DNA of 48,760 bases from a virus, in the IMG/VR virus record IMGVR_UViG_3300037840_000235, positions 1 to 48,760 of that record. One strand, written 5' to 3'. Of this stretch, positions 39,086 through 46,088 are shown piece after piece. How positions within the stretch are numbered: position 1 is the first letter of the stretch; every line of letters begins with the position of its first letter. The position numbers and the translations under genes are program-made. Under the pieces are notes generated by a model that searched no databases, was not told where the DNA came from, and worked only from the letters and a program-made list of their open reading frames with translations.

Positions 39086-39156
39086 GCGGGCGTGCTCGGC
39101 AAGCTCTCTACTCGCGCTGCTTGTTGCCGGGTGGCAGGGTTGAGGGCCACGCCCGC
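39086..39156 (+). ncRNA. Intergenic structured RNA element (9-bp closing helix)
   Basis: GCGGGCGTG (39086-39094) pairs perfectly with CACGCCCGC (39148-39156). CGGCAA (39097-39102) pairs with TTGCCG (39124-39129) inside it. The total is 71 bases, close to the 69- and 62-base elements in the late operon. The 3' part contains GGGTGGCAGGG, shared with the element at 13841. It fills the gap before the nuclease gene. Confidence 0.45.
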
Positions 39157-39170
39157 GTAAGGATTAACCG

Positions 39171-39764
39171 ATGAAGGTTTCGTTCGCAGACACAGACCTC
39201 GATACCTACTTGGCTTGTGCGGGACTAGTGGTGCAGGGTGACCGGCCCGACCGGAGTACGGGCACCCTGCATCTCAGCCAAATCTACCGCGAGCTTGACG
39301 ACGCCATCAACCCTAAGAAAGAGATGGGGGAGAGGGATTTGCGGGTGTATAGGTTGTTTGGGTTGCAGTTTGAGCGGGTGATGGCCGACGCCTACCAGTT
39401 ACGCGACCCTGAGAGATTTGTATCAAGCAAAGAGGTTGAGTGCGAGGGGATTGTGGGTAGCCCGGACATGCTCGACATGGCGACCTATACGGTGGTTGAT
39501 TTCAAGCTCAAATGGAAAAGCATGAAGCGGCTGGCTAATCTGGAGCGCGACTTCTTTGCCGACGTGTGCCAAAACAAAGCCTATTGCCGGATGTTAGGTG
39601 AGGGCTGGCGCAAGGGTTTGTTGGTAATGGGGTTTGTCAACGGAGACTACAAAGAGAGCGGGCCGAGGGTGGTTGAGGTGAGCATGGAGCATACGGAGCA
39701 AGAGCTAGAGGAGAATTGGACGCTTATCAAAAACCACGCGAGGAGCAGGGGGTGGCTGCCATGA
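39171..39764 (+). CDS. PD-(D/E)XK nuclease (Cas4/RecB-like exonuclease)
   Basis: 197 residues, ATG 39171. The core is G-S-P-D-M-L-D (about 95-101) followed by T-V-V-D-F-K-L-K-W-K (about 105-114), i.e. motif II Asp and motif III (D)xK of PD-(D/E)XK nucleases. An N-terminal LHLSQIYRELDDAIN helix and GLQFERVMADAYQ (E at about 65, motif I) and the C-terminal QNKAYCRMLGEGWRK (QxxxY motif) fit the RecB/Cas4-like branch. No Fe-S Cys set is seen. Probable DNA-end resection with the Sak4-like ATPase. Confidence 0.8.
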   Translation: MKVSFADTDLDTYLACAGLVVQGDRPDRSTGTLHLSQIYRELDDAINPKKEMGERDLRVYRLFGLQFERVMADAYQLRDPERFVSSKEVECEGIVGSPDMLDMATYTVVDFKLKWKSMKRLANLERDFFADVCQNKAYCRMLGEGWRKGLLVMGFVNGDYKESGPRVVEVSMEHTEQELEENWTLIKNHARSRGWLP

Positions 39765-39925
39765 AGGTACCGGTTTGCCCGATGTGCGGGACTGTGTACG
39801 AAGATAGGCCGGAAGACGAGCCGGTGTACTCCTGCATTGACTGCGGCGCAAAGGGGTTTGACTGCTGCATTGCCGGTAATGGCGTGCGCTGCGCAGACTG
39901 CGATGAGATATGGGCAGGAGAGTAA
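39761..39925 (+). CDS. Small zinc-ribbon protein
   Basis: 54 residues from ATG 39761, overlapping the nuclease stop as ATGA. Two paired CxxC sets are present: CPMCG, CIDCG, then DCC and CADCD. It reads as a double zinc-ribbon typical of small phage DNA/RNA-binding adaptors. The C-terminal IWAGE contains the AGGAG of the next ribosome site. No catalytic feature. Confidence 0.65.
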   Translation: MKVPVCPMCGTVYEDRPEDEPVYSCIDCGAKGFDCCIAGNGVRCADCDEIWAGE

Positions 39926-39927
39926 GC

Positions 39928-40155
39928 ATGAGCGACAAATCAGCGGATAGCGAGGAGACGGACAGATGGCTATTAGAAGAGGCGGAGCAGGAAATGGCGC
40001 GGGGCAGGCGGGAGAGGGCGGAGAGGCGGGCGGCGCTCAAGCGGGCCTCCTTGGAGCGGGAGGAACGGGCGAGGGCGCGGGCGTTGGCGCAGCGGTTTCC
40101 CCGCCACCCCTGGCGCGAGTTCCGGGAGCCGCTGTCGCCCAAACCCAAACCCTGA
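39928..40155 (+). CDS. Small Arg/Glu-rich coiled-coil protein, mostly overlapping the Sak4-like gene
   Basis: 75 residues from ATG 39928, with AGGAG six or so bases upstream. It is extremely Arg/Glu/Ala-rich (EQEMARGRRERAERRAALKR, SLEREERARARALAQRF) and would be a charged helix, then a Pro-rich end. From 39966 to 40155 (190 bases) it shares DNA with the Sak4-like gene in another frame. Good ribosome site and clean end support it, but a codon-bias artefact cannot be excluded. Confidence 0.5.
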   Translation: MSDKSADSEETDRWLLEEAEQEMARGRRERAERRAALKRASLEREERARARALAQRFPRHPWREFREPLSPKPKP

Positions 40156-41012
40156 CCGCGTCGGGACAGTTTGCGGCGTCGATTGGCGATTGGACGGAAG
40201 CTAAGACCGAGGCCCGCAGACGGCTGATCGTGCTCGCGGAGGCCCCGGAGAAGAGCGGCAAGACGCACTTTGCGCTCACCGCCCCCGCCCGCAAAGTGGG
40301 CAACCGGGAGGGGATTGGGATGTTCGCCTACGACACCGGGGGAGTGGAGGGGGTGGTGCAGAAGTTTCAAAAGACCAAGCGGATATTCCTCAGCGAGTGC
40401 CGCGTGGAGATTCCCAAGATGCCCGCGCAAGGGGCCTATGCGTCGTGGTCGGTGCAGGAAGCTCAGCAGATAGCGACAAACGCCGAGAAGATGTGGCAGG
40501 TGTTTTACGGGAAGTATCAGGAGGCGGTGGCTAGGTTTCGCACGGTCATCTTGGACACCTCTACCGACGTATACGCGCTGCTACGCCTTGCTAAGTTTGG
40601 TAAGTTGACGGAAGTGAAGCCGCAGCATTATGAGCCTATCAACCGGATCATGGAAGAGATGATCAATATGGCTTATAGCGAGGGTGTTAACTTGGTGATG
40701 ATACATAAGATGAAACCGGAGTGGGCCAACAACCAGCTTACCGGAAAGATCAAGGCGCAGGGGTACGGGGATGCGGTGTTCAAGAGTCAGGTAAACGTGC
40801 GGTTGAGCCATGACTTTGTTGAGCCGCCGGTGCTTGAGGATGGGAGCCCCAACCCCGAGGCCGGGAAGGTTAAGTTCAGCGCGTTGATCAAGCCTCAGGG
40901 TTGCAGGCCGAACCCTGACGCCGAGCAGTTGTTGTTTGTGCAGCCTGACTGTAGTTTCGCTAACGTGGCGATGGCGGTGTGGCCGGATTCAGCACCGGAG
41001 GATTGGCTATGA
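39966..41012 (+). CDS. RecA-like (Sak4-type) recombination ATPase
   Basis: 348 residues from ATG 39966, nine bases after GAGGAG. Residues 1-60 are Gly/Ala-rich and overlap another gene. The enzyme begins around residue 75. The P-loop is APEKSGKT (about 93-100). VILDTSTDVYALL (about 195) is the Walker B strand, followed by NLVMIHKMKPEW, which holds the polar motif after strand 4. KAQGYGDAVFKSQVNVRL matches the Sak4/phage nucleotide-binding family. Expected to drive single-strand annealing or exchange with the SSB-like and nuclease partners. Confidence 0.75.
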   Translation: MAIRRGGAGNGAGQAGEGGEAGGAQAGLLGAGGTGEGAGVGAAVSPPPLARVPGAAVAQTQTLTASGQFAASIGDWTEAKTEARRRLIVLAEAPEKSGKTHFALTAPARKVGNREGIGMFAYDTGGVEGVVQKFQKTKRIFLSECRVEIPKMPAQGAYASWSVQEAQQIATNAEKMWQVFYGKYQEAVARFRTVILDTSTDVYALLRLAKFGKLTEVKPQHYEPINRIMEEMINMAYSEGVNLVMIHKMKPEWANNQLTGKIKAQGYGDAVFKSQVNVRLSHDFVEPPVLEDGSPNPEAGKVKFSALIKPQGCRPNPDAEQLLFVQPDCSFANVAMAVWPDSAPEDWL

Positions 41013-41203
41013 GCGAACACACTACAATCTACATCCCCGACATCGATGTGGTTTGCCACGGTGTACCGCCAAGGCCCTGGGATTGCCCCGCCTGCGAAGG
41101 CGCTGAACACGCGGCAAAAGAGGAAGAGTTGGAAGCGGCGCTAGACGAGATGCGGGAGCGCGCAGAGAACGCCGAAAAGGATTTGAGGTTGGAGCGGCGA
41201 TGA
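41009..41203 (+). CDS. Small protein with CxxC and coiled coil
   Basis: 64 residues, ATG 41009 coupled to the upstream TGA (ATGA), and its own stop coupled to the next ATG. The N-terminus TTIYIPDIDVVCHGVPPRPW, then DCPACEG holds three Cys and one His, a probable zinc site. The rest is an acidic coiled coil (KEEELEAALDEMRERAENAE). An adaptor or clamp-like helper for the neighbouring nuclease is possible; not recognised. Confidence 0.6.
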   Translation: MSEHTTIYIPDIDVVCHGVPPRPWDCPACEGAEHAAKEEELEAALDEMRERAENAEKDLRLERR

Positions 41204-41967
41204 TTAGTATCGATCCAAGGCGGGGCTCGGGCGACCTCCTGCCATACTTTCAAGGGTCAGGGTTAGCGGTCTGCCTCACGCCTATGGAGTTTGGAGATGT
41301 GGCTTTCATGGGGTTAGGCCCTGGCGGCGTCCCTATCCCTGTCGGCGTCGAAATCAAGCAGGTTGGAGACGCCCTCGCCTGCATGACAAATGGGCGCTTC
41401 AGCGGGCACCAGCTAACCGGCCTCGTCACCTGCTACCAAGACCCCTGGCTACTAGTCGAGGGGGATTGGAGGCCGAACGGTAGCGGGGCGCTGGAGCTGT
41501 TCAACCAGGAAGGGAAGTATTGGTTTGCTCCCCGCACAGGCCGGAGCCTTGTGCCCATGTACAGGGACTTCGACAAGTGGCTGCTCACCCAACTCATCAA
41601 AGGGGGCGTCAGATACGCCCGCACCTACAATAGGCAGGAGACGGTGCAGTTTATCCGTGACTTGTACGCGTGGTGGGCGGAGGGGTGGGAGAGCCACAAG
41701 AGCCACCGGGTAGGCAACGACAGCGGGGATTGGGTAGAGGAGGAAGCTAGGAGTAGGTTGCAGGATCGGGCGGTGCTGACCAAACCGACGCTGTTGTGGG
41801 AGCTAGCGAGGAAGCTGCCGGGGGTAGGAGGGACGAGAGCGGCGGCGGTCGCGGCGCACTTCCGGTCTGTCGAAGCGATGATGGGGGCGGACCGCGAGAG
41901 TTGGCAGCGGATTGAGGGGATTGGGAAGGGTTTGGCGAAAAAGGTGTGGGAGGCTTTGCATGGCTAA
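41200..41967 (+). CDS. ERCC4-type nuclease with helix-hairpin-helix (XPF/MUS81-like)
   Basis: 255 residues, ATG 41200. Residues 1-120 carry the ERCC4 fold: DPRRGSGDLLPYFQ, GDVAFMG, VGVEIKQVGDALACMTNGRF and HQLTGLV, with the GDVAF / VGVEIK acidic residues in the places of the GDx..ExK active site. Residues 200-255 hold two helix-hairpin-helix elements (LPGVGGTRAAAVAAHF, IEGIGKGLAKKVWEAL). Predicted to cut branched or flap DNA. The linker is Trp-rich. Near the UDG-PolA gene, so replication-fork repair is likely. Confidence 0.8.
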   Translation: MISIDPRRGSGDLLPYFQGSGLAVCLTPMEFGDVAFMGLGPGGVPIPVGVEIKQVGDALACMTNGRFSGHQLTGLVTCYQDPWLLVEGDWRPNGSGALELFNQEGKYWFAPRTGRSLVPMYRDFDKWLLTQLIKGGVRYARTYNRQETVQFIRDLYAWWAEGWESHKSHRVGNDSGDWVEEEARSRLQDRAVLTKPTLLWELARKLPGVGGTRAAAVAAHFRSVEAMMGADRESWQRIEGIGKGLAKKVWEALHG

Positions 41968-42157
41968 CAAACGCATAGGAGATCACGTAGGAGATTACGA
42001 GGACATGGTGGCGCGGTTGATACTACAGCCCTTGGCGGAGCGCGACAATCCAATATCCAAAGACGACTATATCTATCTTGGTATAGCGATATCGTCAGCA
42101 ATGCGAGGCGCTAAGCAAGCAGGCCGCGACGAGGTTAACGAGGCGGAAGGCAACTGA
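41960..42157 (+). CDS. Small hypothetical protein before the polymerase gene
   Basis: 65 residues from ATG 41960, overlapping the ERCC4 gene by eight bases and the polymerase ATG by one base. MANKRIGDHVGDYEDMVARL, ISKDDYIYLGIAISSAMRGA is a soluble helical protein without Cys. No family recognised. Tight overlaps on both sides suggest coupling to the nuclease and polymerase. Confidence 0.6.
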   Translation: MANKRIGDHVGDYEDMVARLILQPLAERDNPISKDDYIYLGIAISSAMRGAKQAGRDEVNEAEGN

Positions 42158-44724
42158 TGATCAAGCGGCTCAACGGCTCAACCACTCCCGAAGCTGACTT
42201 GTCGGGCGCAAAGGTGCCGGGCGCGGGCGTCCCACACTCCGCGCTGATAGTGGTGGGCGAGAGGCCGGGGAAGATCGAGGCGATGCGCGGCGAGCCCTTC
42301 TGCGGCCCCGACGGCCAACTCCTTGACACCTGCTGGCGGCATGCGGATATTCCGATGACCAGAGAGCAGGCTTGGGTGACTAACTTGGTAGACGACTTTC
42401 AAGACTATGGGCACCCCGAGCCCGATGAGATTGAGGCTAACACTCCCCGGCTGATCGCGGAGTTAGTTGGCGCAAAGTGGGTGATGGCTGTAGGGGCCTT
42501 CGCGCTGCGCTGGTTTCTAGGCGACATCAGTATGGATTTGGCGCACGGTATTCCGCATTGGTGGAAGCGTCCGGCGACCGAGGCGGCGGCGATTGTGGTT
42601 CCTGTACTCCACCCTGGCTCAGCGATTTATTCGCCGGAGGATTTGGCAACCACTTGGTGGGATATGCAGCAGATGGGGAAAGTGATGAGGGGGGAGATTG
42701 GGCCGCCGGTTGACCAACAGGCCGTGTGCGCCTACTACGTTCATCCTACCGATATTAGCGCTGTCACGTCCGGGTTGCCGGTCGCGGTTGACACTGAAGG
42801 CAGTGTGCGCAACCCTTGGGGATACTCTTATACGCAAAGCGCAGGATACGCGACGGTCGCTAGCGCCAAACAAATAACGCCAATGCGCGGCTCTTGCCTG
42901 CTTTTGCACAATAGCCCTCATGATTGGCCGGTGCTCGAAGCGCTCAACGTCGATATTGAAGGGGTGCCGTGGGACGATACGATGTACAAAGCCTACAACC
43001 TCCCTGGCATCCACCGGCTGTCGCTGAAAGACCTTGCTTATAGGCTCTGCGGCATGGCGATGCAGGAGTACGAGGAGGTGATGGGGGAGGCGGCGAACGG
43101 CTTAGCCATAGTGTGGCTGGAACATATCCCCGAGCACCTGCGCTGCCTGAAAGAGGGTAAGGGGTGGACGCTCGGGCGGCGGGTAGACGCGATCCTTAAA
43201 GACTACGCCCAAGGCTTTGATACGCTGCCCGCCGAGTATCAGAAACTCAGCGTCAGCGACCGCTGGGACAAGGTGGTTGAGGATCACCCGGACTGGCTGC
43301 AAATGGTGACGGACGCCATAGGCCCGATCCCCGAATCCACCCTAGACGACATACCGGAGGAGGTGGCGATCAGGTACGCTGGTAGAGACGCCGACGCTAC
43401 CCTGCGCATCAACCCGAAGCTAGACGCGCTGCTTGACGAATGGGGCACCCGGCGGTCGTATGAGCTGGATAAATCGGTGCTGCCCGCGCTGAGCAGGATG
43501 GTGCAGGTCGGGGTGAAGATGAACGCGGACAAACTGCGGGCCTTGGCGGCAGAGATGACTAGGAGGATGGAGGAGTTGAGGGCGCAGCTTGGGATCAACC
43601 CCCGTAGTGGGCTGCAAGTCGCCAAGCTCCTGTTCGATGACTTGGGCATCAAGCACAAAAAGCTGACTCCTACCGGCCAACGGATGATCGACAACCGCCT
43701 CCTTGAGAGCATACGGCATCAATGTTGGCAGGCCGGGGCCATTGCGGACTATCGGGAATACGGGGTGAACCGTGACAACTTCTGTACCAATCTCCTGGCT
43801 GCTATGGATCGTAGTGGTCGTATACATCCTGATATGGGCATCTTTGCCAAGTCTGGAAGATTCACTTGTAAAGCACCTAATATGCTTGGTCTTCCTGTTC
43901 TTAGCGACGTTGGCATTCTTATTCGGGACGCGGTAGAGGCTGACGAGGGGCGCATCCTGGGGGAGTGGGACTATTCGCAACAGGAAATCCGCTGGTTGGC
44001 GCACCTGAGCCAAGACCCTAAACTATGCCGCGCATACTTTAACAAAGAGGATGTCCATGCGAACACCGCCGCAGAAATGTTTGGTATACCGCTCGGTCAG
44101 GTTGATGAACTCAAACACCGTTTTCCGGCTAAGCGTGTCACTTGTGCAGCTTACGGCGGAATCACCGAAGACGGGGTGCTCGCGCAGATGGATAGGTCCG
44201 GGGCTAATAGCGCTCGGGCTCGGGCTGGGCTGCCTGTTTTCACTCTGGAAGATACTAAGCGAATGATCACCGAGTGGTTCCGCATCTATCCGGGCGCGGC
44301 GAGGTTTATGGAGGAGTGCCGCGCCGAAGCCAGGAGGTTTGGGTATGTGCGGGACTATTGGGGCCGGGTGACGCTGCTACCCGGTGTGTGGAGCAATATC
44401 GGGAAGGTAAGGGCGCACGCGGAGAGGCAAGCGCCGAGTTACCATATTCAGGGAGGGGCGGCGGGGCAGCTCAAACGGGCGATAGCTGCGTTGTGGCCGT
44501 GGTTTGAGCGGTGGCGGGCGGACGGTATATACGCGGAGCTGCTGTTGCCGGTGCACGACGCGCTGCTATGTGAGTTTGCAGACAGGCCGGATCACCACAT
44601 ACGGGCGTCACACGCGGCCTTTGACGTGGTGGTGGCCGGTGAGATGGATGCGGCGGTTGAGCTTAGGGTGCCGGTCGTGGCGAAGGGGGCGTTTGGGAGG
44701 ACATGGAAGGAGACTAAGAAATGA
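42157..44724 (+). CDS. UDG-domain fused family A DNA polymerase
   Basis: 855 residues, ATG 42157. Residues about 25-175 are a family 4/5-like uracil-DNA glycosylase fold: GERPGKIEAMRGEPFCGPDG (34-53), VTNLV, and VLHPGSAIY near 155. No Fe-S Cys are present, so activity is uncertain. Residues about 205-430 are 3'-5' exonuclease: VDTEG (D-x-E), LLHNSPHDWPVL, YAGRDADATL. The polymerase has motif A DYSQQEIR (about 605), an O-helix RFPAKRVTCAAYGG (about 655) and motif C VHDALL (about 799). The O-helix spacing and motif C differ from the family norm. It is the replicative polymerase. Confidence 0.85.
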   Translation: MIKRLNGSTTPEADLSGAKVPGAGVPHSALIVVGERPGKIEAMRGEPFCGPDGQLLDTCWRHADIPMTREQAWVTNLVDDFQDYGHPEPDEIEANTPRLIAELVGAKWVMAVGAFALRWFLGDISMDLAHGIPHWWKRPATEAAAIVVPVLHPGSAIYSPEDLATTWWDMQQMGKVMRGEIGPPVDQQAVCAYYVHPTDISAVTSGLPVAVDTEGSVRNPWGYSYTQSAGYATVASAKQITPMRGSCLLLHNSPHDWPVLEALNVDIEGVPWDDTMYKAYNLPGIHRLSLKDLAYRLCGMAMQEYEEVMGEAANGLAIVWLEHIPEHLRCLKEGKGWTLGRRVDAILKDYAQGFDTLPAEYQKLSVSDRWDKVVEDHPDWLQMVTDAIGPIPESTLDDIPEEVAIRYAGRDADATLRINPKLDALLDEWGTRRSYELDKSVLPALSRMVQVGVKMNADKLRALAAEMTRRMEELRAQLGINPRSGLQVAKLLFDDLGIKHKKLTPTGQRMIDNRLLESIRHQCWQAGAIADYREYGVNRDNFCTNLLAAMDRSGRIHPDMGIFAKSGRFTCKAPNMLGLPVLSDVGILIRDAVEADEGRILGEWDYSQQEIRWLAHLSQDPKLCRAYFNKEDVHANTAAEMFGIPLGQVDELKHRFPAKRVTCAAYGGITEDGVLAQMDRSGANSARARAGLPVFTLEDTKRMITEWFRIYPGAARFMEECRAEARRFGYVRDYWGRVTLLPGVWSNIGKVRAHAERQAPSYHIQGGAAGQLKRAIAALWPWFERWRADGIYAELLLPVHDALLCEFADRPDHHIRASHAAFDVVVAGEMDAAVELRVPVVAKGAFGRTWKETKK

Positions 44725-44804
44725 GCAACGAAACCACAAAGGTGATCGTCATGGTGCTTGCAGTGATAGCTTTCATAGTAGGGTGGCGGGGGAGTTTGAA
44801 ATGA
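44721..44804 (+). CDS. Tiny membrane protein (27 residues)
   Basis: ATG 44721 overlapping the polymerase TGA (ATGA), and its TGA overlapping the next ATG in the same way. The product is MSNETT, a membrane span (VIVMVLAVIAFIVGW) and RGSLK. The first eleven bases (ATGAGCAACGA) match the start of the following gene, as if a start region had been duplicated. Function unknown; small but tightly coupled on both sides. Confidence 0.5.
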   Translation: MSNETTKVIVMVLAVIAFIVGWRGSLK

Positions 44805-45310
44805 GCAACGAATTCACCCCCGGCATATTTGAAAAGTGGTATTATCGGACAGATTATAGAGAAGAGAGGAGGGTTACGATGACGGAACAAAAAGTGCGAC
44901 TGGTTAGCGAGGTGTGGGGTGTAGAGACGGTAGCGACCTACGAAACCTACGTTCAAGACCACTCGGCCTACCCCATTCTCGCGGATATCGATTTTCCGGG
45001 GCTGATCAAGGAGCGGCAGGCTAACGTCGATACCATCGCTCTATTGACGGAGCACAACCGGCAGATTGACGACCAGCTCAAATCGGCCTTGGACGCGAGC
45101 GGGGTGAAGTCGGTGTATTATGGCCGCTACTTGGTCACCCACTCAATCTCGCAGGGGCGGCGGACGCTGGATAAGCTGTTGCTGGTCAAAAACGGGGTGA
45201 GCCCGCAGCAGATTGAAGCGAGCTACAAGATGGGCAAAGGCAGTAGCTCGATCAGGGTTAGTGAAAAGGAAGAAAAATCAACAACCGGAGGAGATGAAAA
45301 TGAAACTTAG
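44801..45310 (+). CDS. Conserved-looking replication-operon protein (DUF-type, helix plus beta)
   Basis: 169 residues from ATG 44801, or 143 from ATG 44879. The second start has AGAGGAGGG six bases upstream; the first has GGGGGAG and an ATGA overlap, so both may be used. The conserved-looking part has a helix (PGLIKERQANVDTIALLTEH), GVKSVYYGRYLVTHSISQGR and RRTLDKLLLVKNGVSPQQIE, a layout I recall from uncharacterised phage proteins beside polymerases and Sak4-like genes. The end is acidic and polar. Role in DNA metabolism inferred from context. Confidence 0.65.
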   Translation: MSNEFTPGIFEKWYYRTDYREERRVTMTEQKVRLVSEVWGVETVATYETYVQDHSAYPILADIDFPGLIKERQANVDTIALLTEHNRQIDDQLKSALDASGVKSVYYGRYLVTHSISQGRRTLDKLLLVKNGVSPQQIEASYKMGKGSSSIRVSEKEEKSTTGGDENET

Positions 45311-45788
45311 TAGATTCTGGCGCGGGTACCTGTTTGGATGGTTCCTCGTCGCTCTGTTCATCTGCTGCGTCGCCGCGTCGTGCGACCCTAGCAACGTAAA
45401 CTTGGTTGACAACATTGCAACCATCGCAGCGGGAATCATCCCGATAGCGTCGGGTGTGGCTTCGGACCTGCTGCCCCAGGACGCGGCCCTGATCACCGCT
45501 TCCGCCGGCGGCCTCAACGCCGCCTTGGCAGTTACCAAGTCGGTGACGGCGGGGTACGAAGCGAACCCGAGCGAAACCACACTTGCCGCTGTCCAAGACG
45601 CTACTACGACGGCGCAGGCGCACGCCGCAGATATACTGACGGCGGCGCAGGTCAAAAACAGCACGACCGCTGTTAAGATCGCGGCGGTGGCTTCGGGCGT
45701 TTCCCAATCTTTAGCTTTGGTTGAGTCGAGGCTGGTCGCTCAGCACCCTGCCACGGTGGCAGCGGCGGCGGCCAAGTCTACCAGTTAA
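45300..45788 (+). CDS. Ala-rich membrane-anchored or lipoprotein-like protein
   Basis: 162 residues from ATG 45300, six bases after GGAGGAG; an in-frame ATG at 45294 is inside that site. The N-terminus MKLSRFWRGYLFGWFLVALF, then ICCVAASCDPSN is a leader with a possible but non-ideal lipobox (A-A-S-C) or an uncleaved anchor. The rest is Ala/Thr/Val/Ser-rich helical (IATIAAGIIPIASGVASDLL; AVKIAAVASGVSQSLALVES). No catalytic motif. It could be a periplasmic or membrane-linked phage factor. Confidence 0.6.
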   Translation: MKLSRFWRGYLFGWFLVALFICCVAASCDPSNVNLVDNIATIAAGIIPIASGVASDLLPQDAALITASAGGLNAALAVTKSVTAGYEANPSETTLAAVQDATTTAQAHAADILTAAQVKNSTTAVKIAAVASGVSQSLALVESRLVAQHPATVAAAAAKSTS

Positions 45789-45812
45789 CCGCGCCACTGC
45801 GAAGGAAGGGGG

Positions 45813-46088
45813 GTGAGGCCATTGACAAAACAATCGAACCGACATGTATTGGCGGTAGTTGCGTGTGCCCTTCTGGGTACCATCAAATCTACGTATTTGG
45901 TCGGCCAGATGATCCCGCCACGCAAAAATGCTACCCGATCACAACGGATCAGTACGCCTATCCAATACCATACTACGGTTCTGATTAACGTCGCTCAGGA
46001 GCGCGGGGTACTGAGAGGCGATGTGCAACCCGCCACTATTAACCGGGCAGCCAGACCCAAGCCCCTAACCCCACAGGAGGTGCACTAA
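45813..46088 (+). CDS. Small hypothetical protein with N-terminal hydrophobic segment
   Basis: 91 residues from GTG 45813, with AAGGAAGG upstream; a TTG at 45822 is an alternative. The N-terminus HVLAVVACALLGTIKSTYLV looks like a weak membrane span or leader, and the rest is polar and basic (PPRKNATRSQRIS). Its stop overlaps the ATG of the next gene by one base. No known motif; start uncertain. Confidence 0.5.
   Translation: MRPLTKQSNRHVLAVVACALLGTIKSTYLVGQMIPPRKNATRSQRISTPIQYHTTVLINVAQERGVLRGDVQPATINRAARPKPLTPQEVH

Noticed and set aside
44504-44800. N-terminal extension of the gene at 44801 starting within the polymerase
   Set aside because: The extension lies wholly inside the polymerase in another frame and reads as Cys/Arg/Thr low complexity; good starts exist at 44801 and 44879.
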